From contig JAFRBQ010000003.1 of assembly GCA_017404785.1 (NCBI GenBank), forward strand, positions 1-48,482: a DNA stretch of 48,482 nucleotides, in the 5' to 3' direction. Below are positions 42,980-48,482 of the stretch, one piece after another; positions within the stretch are counted from its first letter, which is position 1; each line of letters begins with the position of its first letter. A model generated the notes under the pieces. It did no database searches. It saw only the letters and a program-made list of their open reading frames with translations, and was not told the origin of the DNA. Origin of the DNA: Erysipelotrichaceae bacterium (GTDB lineage: Bacteria; Bacillota_I; Bacilli_A; Erysipelotrichales; Erysipelotrichaceae). Made by a program: the position numbers and the translations under genes.

Positions 42980-43939
42980 ATGAAAAAGATAAAAGCCCTG
43001 TTTTTTGCCATCATAGTGCTCCTTCAACTGAGTACTTTTTCCGTTGTGGCAGAATCCAGAAGCGCAAAAGTAGTCATAACGGTCAGTGACCTTGATACTT
43101 CATCGCTTTTCAGGCAGTCTCCGCGCTTTACGACGGAAATCAAAGTCAATGGCGTAGCTTCGACCAATATCAAGATCGTGAGCGAAAAATGGCTGAGACC
43201 TGAAGAATTCATGATATCTTCGAAGGATATTCCATTGAATGCCGGTAAATACAGTTATCAGCTTAAGGTCAGATCTGATGGTACACTTGCATTCAACAAT
43301 GATCTTGAAGTCCTGTATCAGGGGATCGATGGAAATTACAAACTCGACTACAAGATAGATGAATATGACAACCATCTGATGTTGGTGACAGGGCTGTTTG
43401 AAAATATCATCACACAGAGCCCGGCTTTGGATTACCTCCCTTCAAAAGGCAAACAGTGGGTCGTCACGAACTTCTCTGATGATTCCTATTTCTATGAACT
43501 GGATCTGAGGACCAAGGAAGGCTTCGCTTTAAGAAACAACCTGCAGTTCATGTATAAGTCGATACCTAATGTTTACTCGATTGAATATGTCTATAAGATT
43601 CTGAACAACGATCAGGCCTTAAAGGTTAATGGATCTGTCGGAAGTAATCTTACTTATTTTGGCAGTCTTATCGCTAGTGACAACAAGATCGAAGATCTGA
43701 GCATAGGAATAAATGGTTATCCTGTGATCAGAGATGATATTGCAGCTGCAAATAACGAGATCATTTCCCGTCTTGTAAAAAGGATGGAGCAGCTGCCGAT
43801 TAATAAAGGCCTGCAGATAGCAAGCAAGGTCAAAGAGATCGCAGATGAAACAAGAGACTTCACAAACGAACTTTTCAATCTTCATAATCTCGGACTGGAA
43901 GAAAGATTCAAGAATTTCTTCTATGGCTTCAGACCTTGA
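42980..43939 (+). CDS. Secreted protein of unknown function
   Basis: This 319-residue protein has a cleavable signal peptide (MKKIKALFFAIIVLLQLSTF, likely cut after VVA). It has no lipobox cysteine. Residues about 27-130 look like a beta-sandwich or Ig-like domain (KVVITVSDLD, LNAGKYSYQLKVRSDG). The rest is mixed, and the last 60 residues are helical. GGAAAGGAT precedes the ATG. I do not recognise a family. It is a single gene with a strong terminator. Confidence 0.7.
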   Translation: MKKIKALFFAIIVLLQLSTFSVVAESRSAKVVITVSDLDTSSLFRQSPRFTTEIKVNGVASTNIKIVSEKWLRPEEFMISSKDIPLNAGKYSYQLKVRSDGTLAFNNDLEVLYQGIDGNYKLDYKIDEYDNHLMLVTGLFENIITQSPALDYLPSKGKQWVVTNFSDDSYFYELDLRTKEGFALRNNLQFMYKSIPNVYSIEYVYKILNNDQALKVNGSVGSNLTYFGSLIASDNKIEDLSIGINGYPVIRDDIAAANNEIISRLVKRMEQLPINKGLQIASKVKEIADETRDFTNELFNLHNLGLEERFKNFFYGFRP

Positions 43940-43964
43940 TTTGATCAGATAATTGAATTCTAAG

Positions 43965-44000
43965 GAAATGATCAGAACCTCTGGTCATTTCTTTTTATTT
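43965..44000 (+). terminator. Terminator after the secreted protein
   Basis: GAAATGATCAGA and TCTGGTCATTTC form a 12-bp stem with one wobble pair around ACC, followed by TTTTTATTT. Confidence 0.85.
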
Positions 44001-44103
44001 GAAAATGAAATTAACATTCCGGTTTCCTTGTTTCAAAAGACAGGGCAGTTACGCATAAATAACAGTTTTTAAAAGGAGATAAGAATACTTTCTTAAAGAA
44101 ACA

Positions 44104-44641
44104 ATGGGTATTATAAGTGAACATCTTCTGATTCAGGACGAATATGGAAAAGAGGATCTTTCCAAACTGGCCGACATCATCAGAAACGGCAATGATTTCC
44201 GGATCTTTGCGGGTTTTGATTTTCATGAAAAAGCTCTGGAAATGCTGCTGGATGACAGTAAAAAATATATGTATCTCATTTACAGGAAAGAAGAAGATAA
44301 GCTGATAGGTTATATTGGACTGTTTAAAAACAGGGATGGTTTTGAACCGGAGATCTATATTGCTTCGAAAGAACGAAGAAAAGGCTATGGATATGAAGTA
44401 TTGTCACTTTTCTGTGATAAGCTTCTTCGTGATCAGCTGATCCACAAAAAAGAAAGCTTATCAAGCAGTGTACTGTATGCAAGCTGTCTTGAAGAAAATA
44501 TCGCATGCAACAGACTTTTGCAGAAATGTGGTTTCAAACCCGTAAAAGAAAGATCATATTGAGATATGTCAGTTATTCATAGATCCGATCACGGATAAAG
44601 TGTTCGAAAACAGGATCAATGATTATTATCTGAAACCGTAA
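44104..44641 (+). pseudogene. GNAT N-acetyltransferase with a C-terminal frameshift
   Basis: The intact frame 44104-44562 encodes 152 residues of a GNAT fold, with the acetyl-CoA loop ERRKGYGYEVLSLFC and NIACNRLLQKCGFKP. It then stops early. The downstream sequence in another frame reads HIEICQLFIDPITDKVFENR and continues to a stop at 44641, which is the normal C-terminal strand and tail of this family. Dropping one A from the GAAAG at about 44547-44551 joins the two parts (length 537, a multiple of three). No ribosome binding site fits the ATG; AAAGGAGA lies 26 bases upstream, so the N terminus may also be disturbed. Confidence 0.7.
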
Positions 44642-44668
44642 ATCAAAGTACAGTGTTTTTATGAAAAA

Positions 44669-44936
44669 TCAGTCTTTCAGAAAGCTTGTTTCGTTGTAGT
44701 TCTCGCGAATGAATCTGACAGCTTCCTCATAATCCTTGATGGCTTCGCCCATGTCATCTTTATTGAACTGATAACCGGCATTCCAGCATTTGGTAAAGAA
44801 AGAGACTGATCAACATCCCAGCCTTCTTCGTTGCAATCAAGAATATACAGAAACAGATCTATATAATCGTCATCGCTGATCTTGCCGCCATTGACGTTTT
44901 TCAGCATTTCATCAAGGATCATACCTTTTTTTTCAT
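44669..44936 (-). pseudogene. Double-glycine-leader small protein with two single-base deletions
   Basis: The intact frame begins MILDEMLKNVNGGKISDDDY and carries a double-glycine leader, but it shifts at the CTCTTTC near 44795-44802. The other frame gives a natural tail (GEAIKDYEEAVRFIRENY) and a stop at 44669. One extra base in the eight-A run (complement of 44926-44933) would also extend the start to the ATG at 44936, with AAAGGATGA upstream as in the 47.9-48.2 kb gene. The leader would then be 18 residues, like its relatives. The repaired length is 270 bases, exactly 90 codons. The core has two cysteines and no recognised domain. Confidence 0.65.
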
Positions 44937-45045
44937 CTTATTAACTCATCCTTTATGTTCATATTTAATTTGAGATTATTCAGATAGACATATAATATAA
45001 TCTATCCTGCAGATATCAGTTCTATACTGTCGGTTTGAGTCCGGT

Positions 45046-45354
45046 TTATTCGTCAATAACGACTATTACTATCGATCCTTCACTAATGCCGTTTGCCGCA
45101 AGATCTTTTTCATAATCAAATTCCGGGCCATCCAGTAAAGATACATGTACTTTTTCCGGACTGGTGCCTGTACGATGAGCATGAGCCATTTTTATTGCAC
45201 GGGCAGATACATTTCCATGTGACGTACTGCTATAGCATTCAAGAAAACTGGTTCCTTTGTAGATGTTGGTTTTGAAGTGGATAGCTTCCTCGCCGGATGT
45301 TCCTCCAGCTACTGTTTCCAGTTTTGTAAGGTCTAATTCTTTAATCTCTTCCAT
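45046..45354 (-). CDS. Double-glycine-leader protein with a ubiquitin-like core
   Basis: This 102-residue protein starts with MEEIKELDLTKLETVAGG, a leader ending in double glycine with the hydrophobic spacing (L, L, V before GG) used by C39 exporters. The 84-residue remainder has a strand pair, a helix (ARAIKMAHAHRTG), and then TSPEKVHVSLLDG, DLAANGISEGS and IVIVVID. This follows the order and spacing of ubiquitin's second half (GIPP, strand, loop, TLSDYNI, ESTLHLVL). It resembles a beta-grasp domain rather than a bacteriocin. The ribosome binding site is weak. The similarity is by eye only. Confidence 0.7.
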   Translation of the reverse strand: MEEIKELDLTKLETVAGGTSGEEAIHFKTNIYKGTSFLECYSSTSHGNVSARAIKMAHAHRTGTSPEKVHVSLLDGPEFDYEKDLAANGISEGSIVIVVIDE

Positions 45355-45611
45355 TTTCTCAATCCATAATATTCAACTTTACTCATCTGGCCGATGTTTC
45401 AAGACGAATATACATTTCCTTTCTATAGATTTATCATACGCGATCGATTTCGTAGTTATATATATATATTGTCATTTCTGTTGCAGAATTGAATTCTTAT
45501 ATTTTATATTTTAAATCTGTTATCTGTTCTTTGTGTGTCAGTTTATCTGAAATGCTTAAATCTGTCCAAAAAGAAAAGCAATAGTCTTTTTCTCATCTTT
45601 CCCTAATTTTG

Positions 45612-45639
45612 CCTTACCTTTTCGTCCTTACCTTTTCGT
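45612..45639 (+). repeat. Two tandem copies of a 14-bp sequence upstream of a peptide promoter
   Basis: CCTTACCTTTTCGT occurs twice with no spacer, ending just before the -35 position of the TATAAT box at 45665-45670. The -35 region itself is poor. The placement suits an activator binding site. Confidence 0.6.
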
Positions 45640-45664
45640 TGCCGAATCCATCATGTTCATCGTA

Positions 45665-45670
45665 TATAAT
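45665..45670 (+). promoter_or_regulatory. -10 box of the C2H2-like peptide gene
   Basis: TATAAT lies 27 bases before the start codon, with no recognisable -35 at 17 bases, consistent with activator dependence. Confidence 0.55.
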
Positions 45671-45697
45671 AATGTCAAAGATAAAAGGAGATAGAAT

Positions 45698-45979
45698 ATG
45701 GAAGAAAACAAAAAAATCATTGAAGACAGCGATCTTAATAAGGTAGCCGGAGGTCTTTCTGTACAGGATGTTGAAAACGCAGCGAACGATGTTGAAGGAG
45801 CTTTAAAAGGCATTGGCATGATTTTAGATAAGTTTACCGATCTGCTTCAATTGATCAAAAAGACAATGGATACAAACACCTGTCCAATCTGCAACCAGAG
45901 CATTGTTCCTCTTGCTGAAAAATGTGAATTGACGGATTTTGTACAGCACATTAAGGCTGCTCATCCTAGCAATCAATAG
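45698..45979 (+). CDS. Double-glycine-leader protein with a C2H2-like zinc motif
   Basis: This 93-residue protein has the leader MEENKKIIEDSDLNKVAGG (19 residues), then a helical segment (about 20-58, VEGALKGIGMILDKFTDLLQ). A possible zinc site follows, CPIC at about 63-66 and HIKAAH near the end (C-x2-C, 18 residues, H-x4-H). AAAGGAGA lies six bases before the ATG. The cores of the neighbouring leader proteins differ entirely, so the shared part is only the leader. I know of no assigned family. Confidence 0.7.
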   Translation: MEENKKIIEDSDLNKVAGGLSVQDVENAANDVEGALKGIGMILDKFTDLLQLIKKTMDTNTCPICNQSIVPLAEKCELTDFVQHIKAAHPSNQ

Positions 45980-46419
45980 AACAACCTGATAAGTGCATTA
46001 AAAAGGAAATGAATGCTGGATAGATTAAATTGTGCTGATGATCTATCCACAGGAACGTTTAAAGAACACATAAAAGATCAGAAATGATCTTTTTTAAATT
46101 AAAAAGTTGATGATATGATGTGATCGGATTCATCTTATTCTTACCTGGTTCATTTAGATCTAATTTAATACAAATATTTTCAGATCAAGTTAACAAGTTC
46201 CAAGAGATCCGGCAACAGGTGAAAGATGACGATAGCTTTGCTTAGCTGATCCTTGTTTTTGGCATCAGTTGAATTTTATATTAGAATAATCATGAAAGAA
46301 TATCGATCAATAATTTAAAAAGGGAAATATATAAGAGATTTCTCAAAACTGAAAAAATAAAGAAAAGGGGATTTGGAAAGCACAAAGTTCTTATAGTAAT
46401 TAATGATGAAGGAAGTAAT
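45980..46419. other. Long intergenic region between peptide gene and diguanylate cyclase
   Basis: No coding region is supported. It contains a hairpin with arms GGATAGAT and ATCTATCC (46018-46048), a terminator (46072-46095) and an AT-rich stretch with only very short open frames. It could hold decayed sequence. Confidence 0.6.
46072..46095 (+). terminator. Terminator after the C2H2-like peptide gene
   Basis: AAAAGATCA and TGATCTTTT pair around GAAA, followed by further Ts. Confidence 0.85.
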
Positions 46420-47517
46420 ATGTTTTCAAAGATAAAAAATGAATTGATGTTTGCTGGTATCTTCCAGAAAAACAATGAAAAAGTACGAAACGATATTCTG
46501 AAAGATAACCGTAAAGCTGCTGTTTTCTTTTCGATAATACAGCTTGTTTTCTGGTCTTTCAGTCTTATCATGTCTCGAATCGATCCGGAATATACCGATT
46601 GTCTTCCTGTTTATATCGTTGTCCTTTTAATCTGCGGTGTTTCGCTTTTTCTTGCTCTTTATGTCTGCCCTAAAAATCTGCACCTTGTATCGTCAGTCGC
46701 CATAGCCCTTAATATTGCACTGCTTGGAGCGGGGGTTGGCATTACAGTTCTTAAACCTCATCTGAGATCTGCGATCATCTTCTGTACTCTTCAGATTGTT
46801 CCGACCAGTTTTGTGGTTGATACGCTGTCCACCATAGTACTGATCCTGCTGGATTTTCTGGCGTTGGTGCTTACCGGTTCTAATACTATCGATCCTGATA
46901 TTTACAGCTGGACTGTAACTTTTTTTCTGATCTTCGGATCGGTAGGAATACTGATGGGACATTTTATCAATAAGACCAGATTTGAACGTTATGTGTTTGC
47001 TGAATCAGCGATGCAATTGGCCCAACTTCAGAAAAGATATGCCTATTATGATCAGATGACCGGTCTTCAAAACAGGAGAGCCTATTCCGAGAAAGTTGAA
47101 CAGCTTTCAAATGAATTACCCGTTCCCTGTACTATAGTCATGGCGGATATCAACGGTTTGAAAGAGGTGAATGATAACCTGGGACATGAGGCAGGCGATG
47201 AATTGATAATCGCATCGGCAGAGTGCCTTAAAAAATGTTTTGACGGGATCGATACTGTTTACCGGATCGGCGGAGACGAATTCGCCATAATTATGGAGAG
47301 CTTGGAAACTGAAGCTGAGAAACGTTTGAAACAGTTGGAGAAGATCTGTGCTGAGTGGAAAGGAAAGCTTATCGATAATGTTTCCATTTCCTATGGAACT
47401 GCCTCTACCGATAGTTTTTCTGATCTGGATTCGATCTTGAAAGTGGCAGATCAAAGAATGTACGAATATAAAAGCCATTATTATCAATATTCCGGGAAAG
47501 AAAGACGTAAGAGATAA
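46420..47517 (+). CDS. Membrane diguanylate cyclase
   Basis: This 365-residue protein has about six membrane segments in residues 30-190 and a C-terminal GGDEF domain (about 205-360). Key motifs are YYDQMTGLQNRRAY, DINGLKEVNDNLGHEAGDE and YRIGGDEF near residue 281, so the active-site loop is intact and it should make cyclic-di-GMP. No inhibitory RxxD motif is evident just before the loop. AAGGAAG precedes the ATG. It sits alone among the leader-peptide genes. Confidence 0.92.
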   Translation: MFSKIKNELMFAGIFQKNNEKVRNDILKDNRKAAVFFSIIQLVFWSFSLIMSRIDPEYTDCLPVYIVVLLICGVSLFLALYVCPKNLHLVSSVAIALNIALLGAGVGITVLKPHLRSAIIFCTLQIVPTSFVVDTLSTIVLILLDFLALVLTGSNTIDPDIYSWTVTFFLIFGSVGILMGHFINKTRFERYVFAESAMQLAQLQKRYAYYDQMTGLQNRRAYSEKVEQLSNELPVPCTIVMADINGLKEVNDNLGHEAGDELIIASAECLKKCFDGIDTVYRIGGDEFAIIMESLETEAEKRLKQLEKICAEWKGKLIDNVSISYGTASTDSFSDLDSILKVADQRMYEYKSHYYQYSGKERRKR

Positions 47518-47919
47518 AACGATCATTAAACTCGATATGAATAAACGTTGTTGAGTGTTTAAATCTGATTCATTAAAAATGTATTTAAATAAGACAAATA
47601 AAAGTGTTTGAGAAAACAGATAAAGAAGAAAGCCTAAGGCTTTTTTCATTTGAGATGACAGTACGTACAAGAGTATGAGACATATGCAACTGGTTATTAT
47701 GAGTTAAATGCAGATCATTCAACATTCTATAGTTAAACATGAATTGTTTGATGTTTATTTTTCAGATCATCAATATTTCAGAGCCACTAATATAAAAGAC
47801 GTCATTCTTCTGAATAACGTCTGCAAAAACACGTATAGGTCAACATCTGAACCATAGTGCAGATACTGAAATCAGTCTATAAAATAGATTTTAATCAATC
47901 TATCTTATGATCACGTTTA
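47518..47919. other. Intergenic region right of the diguanylate cyclase
   Basis: No gene is supported. A short hairpin with a T run (AAGCC, TAA, GGCTT, near 47633-47647) may end the cyclase transcript. A minus-strand terminator-like repeat lies at 47791-47822. The rest is AT-rich. Confidence 0.55.
47791..47822 (-). terminator. Minus-strand terminator downstream of the C4 peptide gene
   Basis: AGACGT and ACGTCT, extended past one mismatch by ATTC/GAAT, with a T-rich tail on the minus strand. Confidence 0.55.
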
Positions 47920-48180
47920 TTATAGCCAGCCTACAAATTCCCAACCCATGCCTACATATATATTGACTTCTTTTTGTGCACAAGATTCACACCATGGGTA
48001 TCTATATTTGATTTCTAAGTTTTTTCCGTTTATGTTTTTTACAACAAAACCGTTTACAGAAGCGATGTTGTAATGGCATTCATCGCATAATATAGACTGA
48101 TGAGGAGGCAGTATATTTCCTCCTACAACTTCCTTTGATTCTTCTTCACTTATCTCATAAACAACATATTTTTCTTTCAT
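47920..48180 (-). CDS. Double-glycine-leader protein with a four-cysteine zinc-like core
   Basis: This 86-residue protein has a 21-residue leader, MKEKYVVYEISEEESKEVVG followed by the second glycine. The core carries CDEC near residue 32 and CESC near 70, a C4 zinc-ribbon-like pair around a strand-rich middle (FVVKNINGKNLEIKY), and an aromatic C terminus (GWEFVGWL). AAAGGATGA lies upstream of the ATG, the same style as the frameshifted relative near 44.9 kb. The function is unknown; the leader suggests export. Confidence 0.7.
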   Translation of the reverse strand: MKEKYVVYEISEEESKEVVGGNILPPHQSILCDECHYNIASVNGFVVKNINGKNLEIKYRYPWCESCAQKEVNIYVGMGWEFVGWL

Positions 48181-48312
48181 ATTGTATTCATCCTTTACAA
48201 TATTTATACGATACTTAAATTATAGAAGGCAATACAGAAGATCTATTATCCAAAAACGACAATGAATTAACTGATGATCTAGAAAAACGTTCTCACGTTC
48301 TAAACAAAGCAT

Positions 48313-48336
48313 AAAAAAAGCCTTTAAAATAAAGGC
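48313..48336 (-). terminator. Terminator downstream of tRNA-Asp
   Basis: On the minus strand GCCTTT and AAAGGC pair around a 5-base loop, followed by seven Ts. Confidence 0.85.
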
Positions 48337-48347
48337 GATTCGTTAAA

Positions 48348-48424
48348 TGGCGGTGCGTACGGGACTCGAACCCGTGATCTCCTCCGTGACAGGGAGGCAC
48401 GATAACCAACTTCGCTAACGCACC
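48348..48424 (-). tRNA. tRNA-Asp (anticodon GTC)
   Basis: On the minus strand the acceptor GGTGCGT/ACGCACC pairs. The anticodon arm CCTCC-CTGTCAC-GGAGG gives GTC, the T arm is CGGG-type with TTCGAGT, the discriminator is G, and CCA is encoded. Confidence 0.95.
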
Positions 48425-48425
48425 A

Positions 48426-48482
48426 TGGAGCAGATGAAGGGAATTGAACCCTCGTGTCCACCTTGGCAAGGTGGCGTTCTAC
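48426..48482 (-). tRNA. tRNA-Gly (anticodon GCC), cut by the window edge
   Basis: The 3' part is present on the minus strand: anticodon arm CCACC-TTGCCAA-GGTGG, T loop TTCAATT, discriminator T and CCA. The 5' acceptor half lies outside the window. It is one base from tRNA-Asp, so they form a tRNA cluster. Confidence 0.93.

Larger units (their letters stand above)
45355..45697. other. AT-rich intergenic region between divergent peptide genes
   Basis: No gene is seen. It holds the start region of the minus-strand ubiquitin-like peptide gene at its left end, an AT-rich stretch with a (TA)n tract near 45460, a weak hairpin (AAAAAGA/TCTTTTT, 45569-45595), a 14-bp tandem repeat (45612-45639) and a TATAAT box at 45665-45670. 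Confidence 0.6.

Noticed and set aside
45046..45354. Classic class II bacteriocin
   Set aside because: The post-leader part is 84 residues, charged and domain-like, without the pediocin box or a GxxxG hydrophobic core.
45612..45639. LytTR-type quorum-sensing regulator site
   Set aside because: The repeat period is 14 bp instead of the roughly 21 bp expected, and no LytTR gene or autoinducer gene is visible in the window.
44669..48482. Integrated element using the tRNA-Asp 3' end as attachment site
   Set aside because: I found no integrase gene and no second copy of the tRNA 3' end to serve as the other attachment site.
1..48482. CRISPR array or cas genes
   Set aside because: I saw no regularly spaced repeats of 25-40 bases and no Cas-like proteins on either strand.

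Overview
The window looks like chromosome from a low-to-moderate GC, Gram-positive, anaerobic member of the Bacillota. An Erysipelotrichia-like gut bacterium is my best guess, from the lipoproteins, GH25 lysozyme, fused AdhE, AGGAGG-type ribosome binding sites and short intrinsic terminators. No marker gene fixes the genus. Coding is dense and both strands are used. Four tRNAs are present: Gly(CCC), Ser(GGA), Asp(GTC) and a Gly(GCC) cut by the right edge. I see no rRNA, IS element, prophage or CRISPR array.

Layout. 0-4.5 kb: a CPBP and a PrsW intramembrane protease, a membrane protein, tRNA-Gly, a polysaccharide deacetylase lipoprotein and a YkvA-family protein. 4.5-9 kb: adhE, a GH25 lysozyme and a lipoprotein. 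9-12.8 kb: a three-gene operon joining a 2-enoate-reductase-type flavoenzyme to the two subunits of aconitase X. Both adhE and this operon carry a Rex-like operator at the promoter, which suggests shared NADH/NAD+ control. 13-18.6 kb: a lipoprotein, then a tandem NHLM-type ABC exporter pair whose C39 peptidase domain has lost its catalytic Cys and His, then YccF. 18.6-23.3 kb: a second PrsW protease and small genes (ASCH, Imm32-like, YdeI-like and unknowns). 23.4-30.3 kb: a lipoprotein, a broken hicB, a 1448-residue cyclic-di-GMP enzyme and a frameshifted alpha/beta hydrolase lipoprotein. 30.4-33.5 kb: an IolB-like isomerase, a YtrA-type GntR regulator with its ABC transporter, and tRNA-Ser. 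33.6-44.6 kb: a SnoaL-like protein, a zinc-ribbon membrane protein, a rubrerythrin, a Na/Pi cotransporter, a CUT2 sugar ABC operon, an MscS-type protein, a secreted protein and a frameshifted acetyltransferase. 44.6-48.3 kb: an AT-rich accessory stretch with four small proteins carrying double-glycine leaders and a membrane diguanylate cyclase, ending at tRNA genes.

Two groups deserve most attention. The first is the Rex-linked aconitase X plus enoate reductase operon, which could be a dehydrate-then-reduce electron sink. The second is the set of double-glycine-leader proteins. Their cores look like small folded domains (one resembling ubiquitin, two zinc-binding) rather than classic bacteriocins, and the window also encodes an NHLM-like exporter that cannot cleave leaders itself.

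Several accessory genes are broken by single-base changes in short homopolymer runs. These may be real decay or residual sequencing error, and raw reads would decide.
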